The notes under the pieces are model-generated. The model made no database searches, was not told where the DNA came from, and worked only from the letters and a program-made list of their open reading frames with translations. A stretch of 64,000 bases of DNA from Streptomyces sp. BK340. Lineage in GTDB: Bacteria > Actinomycetota > Actinomycetes > Streptomycetales > Streptomycetaceae. The DNA lies in the NCBI RefSeq assembly GCF_007827595.1, contig NZ_VISR01000014.1, forward strand, positions 1 through 64,000. The letters are read 5' to 3'. The position numbers were made by a program, and so were the translations under genes. This document shows, piece by piece, positions 1 to 8,130 of this stretch (positions within the stretch are counted from its first letter, which is position 1; every line of letters begins with the position of its first letter).

Positions 1-93
1 ACGCCCGGTTACATTCCGAACCCGGAAGCTAAGCCTCACAGCGCCGATGGTACTGCAGGGGGGACCCTGTGGGAGAGTAGGACGCCGCCGAAC
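1..93 (+). rRNA. rrf: 5S ribosomal RNA, 3' portion
   Basis: The first ~93 bases match the central and 3' part of actinobacterial 5S rRNA: the conserved run around CCGAACCCGGAAGCTAAG, then GGGAGAGTAGGACGCCGCCGAAC at the 3' end. About 25-30 bases of the 5' end lie before the window. A strong stem-loop follows at once, so this is the last gene of an rRNA operon transcribed rightward. The exact 3' end (93 or 94) is inferred. Confidence 0.93.
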
Positions 94-102
94 AATCTTT
101 GG

Positions 103-152
103 AGGACCCCTGGTCCCAGCGTTCAGCTGGGACCAGGGGTCCTTTTGTTTTT
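103..152 (+). terminator. rRNA operon terminator
   Basis: Perfect 18-bp stem: left arm 103-120, right arm 126-143, loop GTTCA, followed by TTTGTTTTT to 152. It is the only stem-loop in the window with a good T-run immediately after it, as expected for an rRNA terminator. Confidence 0.93.
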
Positions 153-157
153 ACAAT
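128..157 (+). promoter_or_regulatory. candidate promoter embedded in the rRNA terminator
   Basis: The hexamer TACAAT at 152-157 is a good -10 element. A start near 164 would leave a ~23-nt leader before the ATG at 187. No good -35 hexamer is visible; the matching position falls in the right arm of the terminator stem. Only 34 bases separate the T-run from the next CDS, so either this promoter or read-through must serve that gene. Inference only. Confidence 0.4.
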
Positions 158-186
158 GCTTGCGGTACCGAAGACAGGAGTCACCG

Positions 187-2280
187 ATGTCCACCAACTC
201 TCCCGAAGACCGGCCGGAGCGCGACCAACGGCGACGGGACAGTGGTGACCGCGGCGATCGCGGCGGCTACCGCAGTGACCGTGGTGACCGTGGTGGCTTC
301 CGCCGGGACAACGACCGTACCGACCGCGGTGGTTACGGCCGGCGTGACGACAACCGTGGCGGTTTCCGTCGCGACGACCGTCGCGATGACCGTCGCGATG
401 ACCGCCGTGACGACCGTCGTGATGACCGCGACCGCGGTGAGCGCGGTGGCTTCCGTGGCCGTGACGACCGCCGTGACGACAACCGTGGTGGTGGCTACGG
501 CGACCGTGGCGACCGCGGTGGTTTCCGTCGCGACGACCGCCGCGACGACCGTCGTGAGGGTGACCACCGGGGTCCCCGTCCGTCGTACCAGCGTGACGAC
601 CGGGACCGCGGACCGCGCCGCGACGACCGTGGCGGCTTCCGTCGCGATGACCACCGTGACGATCGGCGCGACGACCGCCGTGACGACCGTCCCGCCTTCC
701 GCCGTGACGACCGGCGCGACGACAGCCGCGGCGGTGGCTACGGCGACCGTGGCGGTTTCCGCCGCGATGACCGCCGCGATGACCGCCGTGACGACCGTCG
801 TGATGACCGCGACCGCGGTGAGCGCGGTGGCTTCCGTGGCCGTGACGACCGCCGTGACGACAACCGTGGTGGTGGCTACGGCGACCGTGGCGACCGCGGT
901 GGTTTCCGTCGCGACGACCGCCGCGACGACCGTCGTGAGGGTGACCACCGGGGTCCCCGTCCGTCGTACCAGCGTGACGACCGGGACCGCGGACCGCGCC
1001 GCGACGACCGTGGCGGCTTCCGTCGCGATGACCGCCGTGACGATCGGCGCGACGACCGCCGTGACGACCGTCCCGCCTTCCGCCGTGACGACCGGCGCGA
1101 CGACAGCCGCGGCGGTGGCTACGGCGACCGTGGCGGTTTCCGCCGCGATGACCGCCGCGATGACCGCCGCGATGACCGCCGCGATGACCGCCGTGATGAC
1201 CGCCGTGATGACCGCCGTGATGACCGCGACCGCGGTGAGCGCGGTGGCTTCCGTGGCCGGGACGACCGAGGCGGCCGTGGGCCCCGCCGTGACGACCGCG
1301 GTGGTCGGCCGGGCGGCTTCCGCGGGCGTGACGACCGCCGCGACGACAGCCGTGGTGGTGGCTACGGCGACCGCGGTGACCGTCGTGACGACCGGCGTGG
1401 GGGCAGCCGCTTCCGCGACGACCGCGACCGGGACCGTGAGCCGATCAAGCGGCTGCCGTTCCCGGAGGACGTCACCGGTGACGAGATCGACAAGGACGTC
1501 CGGCAGGAGCTGCAGAGCCTGCCCAAGACGCTCGCGGAGGACGTCGCCAAGAACCTGGTGATGGTCGCGCGGCTCATCGACGAGGAGCCCGAGCGCGCCT
1601 ACGGCTACTCCAGGGTGGCCCTGCGTCTGGCTTCTCGTGTGGCCGCCGTACGTGAGGCCGCCGGGTTCGCGGCGTACGCCAACCAGAAGTACAGCGAGGC
1701 TCTGGCCGAGTTCCGCGCCGCGCGGCGCATGACCGGCAGCGTCGAGCTGTGGCCCGTGATGGCCGACTGCGAGCGTGGGCTCGGGCGGCCGGAGAAGGCG
1801 CTGGACATGGCCGGTGCCCCCGAGGTGCACAAGCTGGACAAGGCCGGGCAGGTCGAGATGCGGCTCGTCGCGGCGGGTGCCCGGCGTGACATGGGTCAGC
1901 TGGACGCGGCCATCGTGACCCTGCAGAGCCCGGAGCTGGCCTCCAACTCCGTCCAGCCGTGGACCGCGCGGCTGCGCTACGCCTACGCCGACGCCCTGCT
2001 GGCCGCAGGCCGGGAGAACGAGGCGCGCGAGTGGTTCGCCAAGGCCGTCGAGGCGGACCGGGACGGCAGCACGGACGCCTCCGACCGGCTGGCCGAGCTG
2101 GACGGCGTGGAGTTCGTCGACGCCCTCGACGAGAACGAGAACGAGAACGAGAACGAGAACGAGAACGAAAACGCGAGCGGGAGCGAGAACAACGAGGACG
2201 AGGGTGGCAACGAGGACCGGCGCGATGACAGCGCTGCCTCTGCCGACGCCACCGCCGCTCAGGACGACGACAAGGACTGA
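187..2280 (+). CDS. Arg/Asp-rich repeat protein with a helical TPR-like C-terminal domain
   Basis: A 697-residue protein of unknown function. ATG 187 is chosen because AGGAG lies at 176-180; an in-frame start at 145 would sit inside the terminator. Residues ~25-415 are low-complexity Arg/Asp/Gly sequence built from RRDDRRDD and RGGFR motifs, resembling the RGG/RD-rich tails of RNA-binding proteins. From ~430 to ~640 the sequence becomes ordinary and strongly helical, with Ala/Leu-rich repeats of TPR-like spacing. A run of seven Glu-Asn pairs (649-662) and an acidic tail follow. The repeat region contains a 381-bp tandem duplication. The gene stands alone between the 5S terminator and a convergent DUF1015 gene. 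An RNA- or ribosome-related role is speculation from composition and location. Confidence 0.82.
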   Translation: MSTNSPEDRPERDQRRRDSGDRGDRGGYRSDRGDRGGFRRDNDRTDRGGYGRRDDNRGGFRRDDRRDDRRDDRRDDRRDDRDRGERGGFRGRDDRRDDNRGGGYGDRGDRGGFRRDDRRDDRREGDHRGPRPSYQRDDRDRGPRRDDRGGFRRDDHRDDRRDDRRDDRPAFRRDDRRDDSRGGGYGDRGGFRRDDRRDDRRDDRRDDRDRGERGGFRGRDDRRDDNRGGGYGDRGDRGGFRRDDRRDDRREGDHRGPRPSYQRDDRDRGPRRDDRGGFRRDDRRDDRRDDRRDDRPAFRRDDRRDDSRGGGYGDRGGFRRDDRRDDRRDDRRDDRRDDRRDDRRDDRDRGERGGFRGRDDRGGRGPRRDDRGGRPGGFRGRDDRRDDSRGGGYGDRGDRRDDRRGGSRFRDDRDRDREPIKRLPFPEDVTGDEIDKDVRQELQSLPKTLAEDVAKNLVMVARLIDEEPERAYGYSRVALRLASRVAAVREAAGFAAYANQKYSEALAEFRAARRMTGSVELWPVMADCERGLGRPEKALDMAGAPEVHKLDKAGQVEMRLVAAGARRDMGQLDAAIVTLQSPELASNSVQPWTARLRYAYADALLAAGRENEAREWFAKAVEADRDGSTDASDRLAELDGVEFVDALDENENENENENENENASGSENNEDEGGNEDRRDDSAASADATAAQDDDKD
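400..1161 (+). repeat. 381-bp tandem duplication inside the RDD-rich gene
   Basis: The block 400-780 is repeated head-to-tail at 781-1161 with almost no differences; one seen is CAC versus CGC at about 649 versus 1030 (His versus Arg). The unit is 127 codons, so the frame is kept. The near identity, including synonymous positions, indicates a recent duplication or gene conversion. Confidence 0.85.
2131..2172 (+). repeat. hexanucleotide GAGAAC repeat
   Basis: Seven consecutive units, the last carrying one change (GAAAAC), coding for Glu-Asn pairs near the C-terminus of the RDD-rich protein. The unit is a multiple of three, so slippage would change length without shifting the frame. Confidence 0.85.
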
Positions 2281-2303
2281 CCCGAGCGGGTGACGACATG
2301 ACG

Positions 2304-2331
2304 AAGGGCGGGACCGACCGGTCCCGCCCTT
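2304..2331. terminator. bidirectional stem-loop between convergent genes
   Basis: Perfect 12-bp stem (2304-2315 with 2320-2331, loop GACC) flanked by A and T bases. It lies between the stop of the RDD-rich gene (2280) and the stop of the leftward DUF1015 gene (2355) and can serve both. Confidence 0.8.
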
Positions 2332-2354
2332 TCGCATGCGCGCCGTCGGATCTG

Positions 2355-3638
2355 TCAGATCTCCAGGGCCCGCAGGACCAGCCCCGACGCCGGCTTCGGG
2401 CCGAACGACGTCGACTTGCGGGGCATCGTCACGCCTTGGCGGGCCAGGTCGCGTACGACGTCCTCGTGGATCGGGTGCAGCAGGACGGCCGTACCGCCGT
2501 CGCGCTCCGCCTTGGCGACCGTGGCGGCCGTGTCGTGGATGTAGGCGATGTGAGCCGGGGAGTCCTCGGGGATGTGCCAGACGTGGTCGAGGAGCGTGGC
2601 GTGCAGGACCGTGGCGTCCAGGGAGCGCCAGGCGGCCGGGCGGTCCTCGGGGATCGTGCGGGCCAGCAGGTCCGGGTCCGGGCGGTCGACGAGGTGGAAG
2701 GCGCCGTCGCCGGCCAGCAGGAAGGCGTTGCCGGTGCCGGCCGCGTCCGCCAGCAGTCCCAGCGCCTCGGCCAGCGACACGTCGAGGCGTCGTACCCGGA
2801 AGAGGCCCTCCAGGGCTGCCACCGCGTCCGCGACCGGCAGGCCGTGCAGCAGGCGGTGGATGGCGCGGACGCGCAGCGGGTAGCGGGCGGTGTCGACCAG
2901 CAGCACCAGGCCGTGGTCCCAGGGGCTGGGGGAGGGGTGCTCGGCGCGCAGCAGCCGGTAGGTGGCCCAGCGGTGGTGGCCGTCGGCGATGAGGGCCTGG
3001 TGGTGGGCCAGATCGGACTGGATGCGGGCCACGTCGGCGGGGTCGGTGACCGACCACAGGCTGTGGTGGAAGCCGTCCTCGGTGGTCGTGGCCAGCAGCG
3101 GGGGCTGTTCCGCCGTGCGCTCGACGACCTCGGCCGCCGTGCCGTTGCCGTGGTAGGTCAGCAACAGGGGTTCCAGGTTGGCGCGGGTGGCGCGCATCAG
3201 GGCCGCGCGGTCGGCGACCACCGGGGGCATGACGTCCTCGTGCGGCAGCACCACGCCCTCCACGGGCTCTGACACGCGTAGAGCGCCGATGACGCCGCGC
3301 TGGAGCATGCCGTTGCCGTCCCGCTGCTCGTACACGTACAGAGCGGGGACCGGGTCGGCGGTGAGGACGCCCTCGGCGAGCCAGCGGCGCAGGGTGTCGG
3401 CCGCCTGTTCGTTGCGGGCGCTGGGCGTGCCGGCCTGGGGGAGGATCAGACGGACGATGTTGTACGGGTCCGCGGCCTCGAGGTAGTGCAGGCCGTCGGG
3501 GCGGATGACGACGTCGTACGGCGGGGAGGTGACGGAGGCCAGGCTCCCGACCCGGTCGGGGTCGTATCGAAGGCCGCGGAACGGGGTGAGTTCCAGGCCT
3601 CGGCGCGCCGTTGCTTCCGAGTGACCTGCAGTGTTCAT
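2355..3638 (-). CDS. DUF1015 family protein
   Basis: A 427-residue cytoplasmic protein starting at ATG 3638. The N-terminal FRGLRYDP and the following SPPYDV are typical of DUF1015, as is the central ADGHHRWATY segment (ParB-like ADGHHR) within residues ~200-260. Some archaeal and firmicute relatives (SerK, SbnI) are free-serine kinases using ADP or ATP; whether this protein has that activity cannot be told from sequence alone. It is transcribed away from the HAD phosphatase gene, with a 73-base divergent promoter region between them. Family assignment is confident, function is not. Confidence 0.85.
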   Translation of the reverse strand: MNTAGHSEATARRGLELTPFRGLRYDPDRVGSLASVTSPPYDVVIRPDGLHYLEAADPYNIVRLILPQAGTPSARNEQAADTLRRWLAEGVLTADPVPALYVYEQRDGNGMLQRGVIGALRVSEPVEGVVLPHEDVMPPVVADRAALMRATRANLEPLLLTYHGNGTAAEVVERTAEQPPLLATTTEDGFHHSLWSVTDPADVARIQSDLAHHQALIADGHHRWATYRLLRAEHPSPSPWDHGLVLLVDTARYPLRVRAIHRLLHGLPVADAVAALEGLFRVRRLDVSLAEALGLLADAAGTGNAFLLAGDGAFHLVDRPDPDLLARTIPEDRPAAWRSLDATVLHATLLDHVWHIPEDSPAHIAYIHDTAATVAKAERDGGTAVLLHPIHEDVVRDLARQGVTMPRKSTSFGPKPASGLVLRALEI

Positions 3639-3711
3639 CCCGGCATCGTACGTGTGTCAGTGGTGTGCGGGATGATCGGGGGAGAGACCGTCGAGCAAGG
3701 AGCGATGTGGA

Positions 3712-4740
3712 ATGAGCCAGGGCGTCACGACGAGGCCCGAAGGCAGCGGGCAGCCCCTGAGCGAGGCGTACGACACGGCGCTGCTCGATCTGGACGGGGT
3801 GGTGTACGCGGGCGGGAGCGCGATCGTGCACGCCGTCGACTCGCTGGCCGAGGCCCGCGCGGGCGGGATGCATCTGGCCTACGTCACCAACAACGCGCTG
3901 CGCACGCCGGACGCCGTGGCGGAGCACCTGACGGAGCTGGGGATACCGACGGGTGCGGACGACGTCATCACCTCGGCGCAGGCAGTCGCGCGGTTGATCA
4001 GCGAGCAGGTGCCGGCCGGGTCGCGGGTGCTGGTGATCGGCGGTGAGGGGCTGCGGGTGGCGCTGCGCGAGCGCGGTCTGACGCCGGTGGAGTCGGCGGA
4101 CGACGATCCGGCGGCGGTGGTGCAGGGGTACGGCGGGCCCGAGCTGACGTGGGGGCGGTTCGCCGAGGCGTCGTACGCCGTGGCCCGCGGGCTGCCGTGG
4201 TTCGCGTCCAACACCGACCTGACGATTCCCAGCGGGCGGGGCATCGCGCCGGGCAACGGGGCGGCCGTGGAGGTCGTCCGGATCGCGACGGGTGCGGAGC
4301 CCCAGGTGGCGGGCAAGCCGCTGCCCCCGATGCACCGGGAGACGATCCTGCGTACGGGCGCGAAGCGGCCGTTGGTGGTCGGGGACCGGCTGGACACGGA
4401 CATCGAGGGCGCGTTCAACGGTGAGGTGGATTCGCTGCTGGTGCTGACCGGGGTCACGGACGGCCGGCAGCTGCTCGCCGCGCCGCCGCAGCACCGGCCG
4501 ACGTACGTGGACGCCGATCTGCGCGGGTTGCTCACCGGCCAGCCGGAGGTCACCGAGGACGGGGCCGGGTTCCGCTGTGGGGGCTGGACGGCGACCGCCG
4601 GGGCGGATCAGCTGGAGCTGGCGGGCGAGGGCGATGCCCTGGACGGGCTGCGGGCCCTGTGCGCGGCGGCCTGGACGGCGGCCGGGGACGGCTCCTGCGA
4701 GCTGGACGGGGGGAAGGCGCTGGCGCGGCTCGGGCTCTGA
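3712..4740 (+). CDS. HAD-IIA family phosphatase (NagD / phosphoglycolate-phosphatase-like)
   Basis: A 342-residue cytoplasmic hydrolase. Motif I is LLDLDGVVY (nucleophile and acid/base Asp), motif II is the TNNA segment, and motif IV is VVGDRLDTDIEGA, the class IIA arrangement of NagD and phosphoglycolate phosphatases. The C-terminal ~60 residues form a small extra segment after the HAD core. ATG 3712 has AAGGAG at 3697-3702. The Mycobacterium tlyA neighbourhood also contains a HAD phosphatase (Rv1692), which supports orthology. The natural substrate is unknown. Confidence 0.87.
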   Translation: MSQGVTTRPEGSGQPLSEAYDTALLDLDGVVYAGGSAIVHAVDSLAEARAGGMHLAYVTNNALRTPDAVAEHLTELGIPTGADDVITSAQAVARLISEQVPAGSRVLVIGGEGLRVALRERGLTPVESADDDPAAVVQGYGGPELTWGRFAEASYAVARGLPWFASNTDLTIPSGRGIAPGNGAAVEVVRIATGAEPQVAGKPLPPMHRETILRTGAKRPLVVGDRLDTDIEGAFNGEVDSLLVLTGVTDGRQLLAAPPQHRPTYVDADLRGLLTGQPEVTEDGAGFRCGGWTATAGADQLELAGEGDALDGLRALCAAAWTAAGDGSCELDGGKALARLGL

Positions 4741-4784
4741 CCGCGCGTCAATCCCGGGATCAACCTCGGGATCGAGATCGTATG

Positions 4785-4803
4785 CGAGGGTAGGCTAACC
4801 TAA
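4785..4803 (+). promoter_or_regulatory. iron box (DmdR/DtxR-type operator) overlapping a -10 element
   Basis: Aligned with the 19-bp streptomycete iron box TTAGGTTAGGCTAACCTAA, the site matches 16 of 19, with the last 13 bases perfect (TAGGCTAACCTAA, 4791-4803). TAGGCT at 4791-4796 also fits a TAnnnT -10, so a bound repressor would cover the promoter. Transcription would start about at the GTG of the next gene (4808). Confidence 0.87.
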
Positions 4804-4807
4804 CCTC

Positions 4808-5851
4808 GTGCTGGTCGACAGTTCTCCGGAACAGCGCGCGGAGACCGCCCCCGCGCCCCCAACCCGCCGGGCGGTGCGGGCCCTTGGGCTCCTCCTCTCC
4901 GTCGCGATCCTGATGCTCGTCGCCCTGGCGAGCATCGCGATCGGGGCGAAAGCGCTGACGCCGGACCAGGTCTGGCACGGCCTGTTCCACGACACGGGGA
5001 CGTACGGTGACGTCGTCGTCGACGAGCGGCTCTCGCGTACGCTCCTCGGTCTGCTGGCCGGTGCCGCGCTCGGCCTGTCCGGGGCGGTGCTGCAGGCGCT
5101 CACCCGCAATCCGCTGGCCGACCCGGGACTGCTCGGCATCAACGCCGGTGCGTCCGCCGCCGTCGTCACGGCCATCACCTGCTTTGGCGTCACCAGCCTC
5201 ACCGGCTACGTGTGGTTCGCCTTCGGCGGGGCGGCGGCGGTCGGCGCGCTGGTGTGGTTCCTCGGCGGCAGCAGGGGCGCGACCCCGGTACGGCTGGCGC
5301 TGGCCGGCATGGCGATCAGCGCCGCGTTGTACGGCTATCTCCAGGCCGTGATGATCACGGATGACGCGGCGCTGGGCAGGATGCGTTTCTGGACGGTGGG
5401 TTCGCTGGCCTCGGCCACCGACTCGGCCACCGTGCAGGTGCTGCCGTTCATCGCGGCCGGCACGCTCCTCGCGCTCGCCCTGGCCCGCCCGCTGAACGCC
5501 GTGGCGATGGGCGACGACACCGCGCGTGCCCTCGGCGCCAACCTGGCCCGCACCCGGACACTGGCCATGCTCGCCGCCACCGTGCTCTGCGGCGCCGCGA
5601 CCGCGGCCTGCGGTCCGATCGTCTTCGTCGGCCTGATGGTCCCGCACGTCGTGCGCTCCTTCACCGGCCCCGACCTGCGCTGGATCCTGCCGTACGCGAC
5701 GGTCCTGTCACCCGTGCTGCTGCTCGGTGCCGACGTCGTCGGACGGGTCGTGGCCCGCCCCTCGGAGCTCCAGGTCGGCATCGTCACCGCGATCATCGGC
5801 GGCCCGGTCTTCATCTTTCTCGTACGACGGCGGAGGACGGCCCAGCTGTGA
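4808..5851 (+). CDS. FecCD-family siderophore ABC transporter permease
   Basis: A 347-residue polytopic membrane protein of the BtuC/FecCD family, probably with 9-10 membrane segments. Family landmarks are DERLSRTLLGLLAGAALGLSG, TRNPLADPGLLGINAGA and, near the end, the GPIVFVGLMVPH segment followed by an R-x-x-x-G loop. GTG 4808 lies 5 bases after the iron box, which points to a leaderless mRNA; a start further in (GTG 4876) is possible but would remove only tail residues before the first membrane segment. It is coupled to the next permease by a GTGA overlap. Expected to be repressed when iron is plentiful. Confidence 0.9.
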   Translation: MLVDSSPEQRAETAPAPPTRRAVRALGLLLSVAILMLVALASIAIGAKALTPDQVWHGLFHDTGTYGDVVVDERLSRTLLGLLAGAALGLSGAVLQALTRNPLADPGLLGINAGASAAVVTAITCFGVTSLTGYVWFAFGGAAAVGALVWFLGGSRGATPVRLALAGMAISAALYGYLQAVMITDDAALGRMRFWTVGSLASATDSATVQVLPFIAAGTLLALALARPLNAVAMGDDTARALGANLARTRTLAMLAATVLCGAATAACGPIVFVGLMVPHVVRSFTGPDLRWILPYATVLSPVLLLGADVVGRVVARPSELQVGIVTAIIGGPVFIFLVRRRRTAQL

Positions 5852-6885
5852 GGACCAACCGTGTCATCAGGACGCCGGGCGGGCTGTCGCTGCGGCTGGA
5901 CGTCCGGGCCGTCGTCGTCGTCGCCCTGCTGCTGCTCGCCGCGCTCGCCGCGAGCGTCGTGCTGATCGGCACCGGCGACTTCCCGATCCCGGCGAGCGAC
6001 GTGGTCAGGACGCTGCTCGGCAACGGCAACGCCGGCCAGGAGTTCATCGTCAACGAGCTGCGGCTGCCACGGGTCCTGGTCGGGCTGCTGGTCGGTGCCT
6101 CCCTCGGGCTCGGCGGGGCGCTGTTCCAGGCCGTCACCCGCAATCCGCTGGGCAGCCCGGACGTGCTCGGCCTCGGACAGGGGGCGACCGCCGGGGCGCT
6201 CGTGATGATCGTGCTGTTCTCCGGGAGCGCGGCCCAGGTCACCGTGGGCGCGCTCGTCGGCGGACTGGTGACCGGGCTCGCCATCTATCTGCTCGCCTGG
6301 AAGCAGGGCGTGCACGGCTATCGGCTGGTCCTGGTCGGAATCGGGGTCTCCGCGATCGTCACGGCGATCAACGGCTATCTGCTCACCGTGTCCGACATCG
6401 TCGACGCCGCCCGTGCCGTCGTATGGATGACGGGGTCGCTGGGCGGCCGCGACTGGGACCAGGTCTGGCCGCTGCTCGGGCTGTGTGCCGTACTCGTGCC
6501 GCTCGTCCTCGTCAACGCGCGCGGCCTCAGGATGACGGAGATGGGCGACGACGTCTCGAACGCCCTCGGCGTGCGCGTCGAGCGCGTACGGGCGCTGCTG
6601 ATGGTGGCCGCCGTCCTGCTCACCGCGACCGCCACCGCCGCGGCCGGCCCGGTCGGTTTCGTGGCCCTCACCGCACCCCAGCTCGCCCGTCGCCTGACCC
6701 GGTCTCCCGGCCCGAACCTGCTGCCGTCCCTGTGCATGGGCGCCGCCCTCCTGGTCACCGCCGACTGGGCCTCGCAGCGTGCCTTCGGCGCCGATCAGCT
6801 GCCCGTAGGCGTGATCACCGGGGTTCTCGGCGGCGTCTACCTGCTGTGGCTGCTGGTCACCGAGCGCAGGGCGGGCCGGATATGA
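5848..6885 (+). CDS. FecCD-family siderophore ABC transporter permease, second subunit
   Basis: A 345-residue BtuC/FecCD-type permease. It starts with GTG 5848 overlapping the stop of the first permease (GTGA), so translation is probably coupled. ELRLPRVLVGLLVGASLGLGG, VTRNPLGSPDVLGLGQGA and the late GPVGFVALTAPQ loop mark the family. Together with the first permease it would form the heterodimeric membrane channel, in contrast to the BtuC homodimer. It ends in an ATGA overlap with a possible early start of the ATPase gene. Confidence 0.91.
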   Translation: MRTNRVIRTPGGLSLRLDVRAVVVVALLLLAALAASVVLIGTGDFPIPASDVVRTLLGNGNAGQEFIVNELRLPRVLVGLLVGASLGLGGALFQAVTRNPLGSPDVLGLGQGATAGALVMIVLFSGSAAQVTVGALVGGLVTGLAIYLLAWKQGVHGYRLVLVGIGVSAIVTAINGYLLTVSDIVDAARAVVWMTGSLGGRDWDQVWPLLGLCAVLVPLVLVNARGLRMTEMGDDVSNALGVRVERVRALLMVAAVLLTATATAAAGPVGFVALTAPQLARRLTRSPGPNLLPSLCMGAALLVTADWASQRAFGADQLPVGVITGVLGGVYLLWLLVTERRAGRI

Positions 6886-6944
6886 GCGGCTCGGGACAGC
6901 CGGACACGAGCGGCTCAGCGATCAAGAACACCCGAAGGAGCACA

Positions 6945-7757
6945 GTGAACCGCCTGTCCGCCGAGAACGTCACGCTCGCCTACGACCAGCGCGTCATCGC
7001 GGAACAGCTGTCGGTGGAGATCCCCGACAACTCCTTCACGGTGATCGTCGGCCCGAACGCGTGCGGCAAGTCGACGCTGCTGCGGGCGCTGTCGCGGATG
7101 CTCAGGCCGAGCCACGGCCGGGTGCTGCTCGACGGGCAGGTCATCCAGTCGATGCCCGCCAAGAAGGTCGCACGGACCCTCGGCCTGCTGCCGCAGTCGT
7201 CCGTCGCGCCGGACGGGATCACCGTCGCCGACCTCGTCGGCCGCGGCCGCTACCCGCACCAGGGCATCCTGCGGCAGTGGTCGGCCGAGGACGAGCGGGT
7301 CGTCCAGGAGTCCATGGCCCGCACGGGCGTCGCCGAACTCGCCGACCGGTACGTGGACGAGCTGTCCGGCGGCCAGCGCCAGCGCGTGTGGATCGCCATG
7401 GCGCTCGCCCAGCAGACCCCGCTGCTGCTCCTGGACGAGCCGACCACCTATCTGGACATCCAGCACCAGATCGACGTCCTCGACCTGTGCGCGGAGCTGC
7501 ACGAGACCCAGGGCCGCACCCTGGTCGCCGTACTGCACGACCTCAACCACGCCGCCCGGTACGCCACCCACCTCATCGCCCTGCGCGGCGGCCGGGTGAT
7601 CGCCGAGGGCGCCCCGAACGACATCGTGACGGCCGAGCTGGTCGAGGAGGTCTTCGGGCTGCGCTGTCAGATCATCGACGACCCCGAGACCGGGACCCCG
7701 CTGGTGGTTCCGGCCGCCAGGAAGGCACGCACGGCGCGGGTCACAGCAGCTTCCTGA
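6945..7757 (+). CDS. siderophore ABC transporter ATP-binding protein (FepC-like)
   Basis: A 270-residue ABC ATPase. Walker A GPNACGKST is at residues 36-44, the signature LSGGQRQR near 140, Walker B LLLLDEPT near 160 and the switch His in AVLHDLNHA. GTG 6945 is chosen because GAAGGAG sits at 6934-6940 and the family fold begins at once; ATG 6882, overlapping the permease stop, would add 21 residues. The operon holds no binding-protein gene, so the lipoprotein partner must be encoded elsewhere. The last 17 bases overlap the 3' end of the convergent SCP2 gene. Confidence 0.92.
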   Translation: MNRLSAENVTLAYDQRVIAEQLSVEIPDNSFTVIVGPNACGKSTLLRALSRMLRPSHGRVLLDGQVIQSMPAKKVARTLGLLPQSSVAPDGITVADLVGRGRYPHQGILRQWSAEDERVVQESMARTGVAELADRYVDELSGGQRQRVWIAMALAQQTPLLLLDEPTTYLDIQHQIDVLDLCAELHETQGRTLVAVLHDLNHAARYATHLIALRGGRVIAEGAPNDIVTAELVEEVFGLRCQIIDDPETGTPLVVPAARKARTARVTAAS

Positions 7758-8088
7758 GCCGGAACAGGTCCAGCAGGTTCGCCTCCAGCCGCACCCGGCC
7801 CGAGCCCCAGGCGGTGGCGAAGTTCAGCTCGCCGTTCACCAGGGCCACCAGGTCGTCGCCGGCCATGGCGAGCCTGATCTGCGCCTTCTCGCGCGGTGGC
7901 CCGGGGTGCGTCTCGTCCACCTCGATCCGGCCGCCGGTGAGCCGGCCGGCGAAGGTGACGTCCAGGTCGGTGATGTGGCAGCTCACGGAGCGGTCCAGGG
8001 CGGCGGCCGCGCGAACGCCGCCCTCGGAGCCCTGCATGTTGTCCGAGAGCTTTCCCAGTGCGGCGCGGCACTCCTCGATCGTGGCCAT
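7741..8088 (-). CDS. SCP2 sterol-transfer-like domain protein
   Basis: A 115-residue protein that is essentially one SCP2-like lipid-binding domain. The closing strand-helix pattern, with LVNGELNFATAWGSGRV followed by a final hydrophobic helix, is typical of actinobacterial SCP2 proteins. It has no signal peptide or membrane segment, so it should be cytosolic. The physiological ligand is unknown. It starts at ATG 8088 and diverges from the small protein gene at 8131. Confidence 0.8.
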   Translation of the reverse strand: MATIEECRAALGKLSDNMQGSEGGVRAAAALDRSVSCHITDLDVTFAGRLTGGRIEVDETHPGPPREKAQIRLAMAGDDLVALVNGELNFATAWGSGRVRLEANLLDLFRLRKLL

Positions 8089-8118
8089 CGCGCACGACGG
8101 TACCCCAGCGGTTCGGGG

Positions 8119-8124
8119 TAGCGT
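8119..8124 (+). promoter_or_regulatory. -10 element of a leaderless gene
   Basis: TAGCGT (TAnnnT) ends 6 bases before ATG 8131, the distance expected if transcription starts at the A of the start codon. No Shine-Dalgarno sequence precedes the ATG. Confidence 0.55.
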
Positions 8125-8130
8125 CTGGGC

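Noticed and set aside
2131..2172. The GAGAAC array as a CRISPR-like or regulatory repeat
   Set aside because: Six-base perfect units inside a coding frame with no spacers; it codes for Glu-Asn pairs.
181..4494. A very long leftward open frame across the RDD-rich gene and neighbours
   Set aside because: It is antisense to the repeat gene and two well-supported genes. Its Ala/Val/Thr/Arg-rich composition is what high G/C third positions give in the wrong frame.
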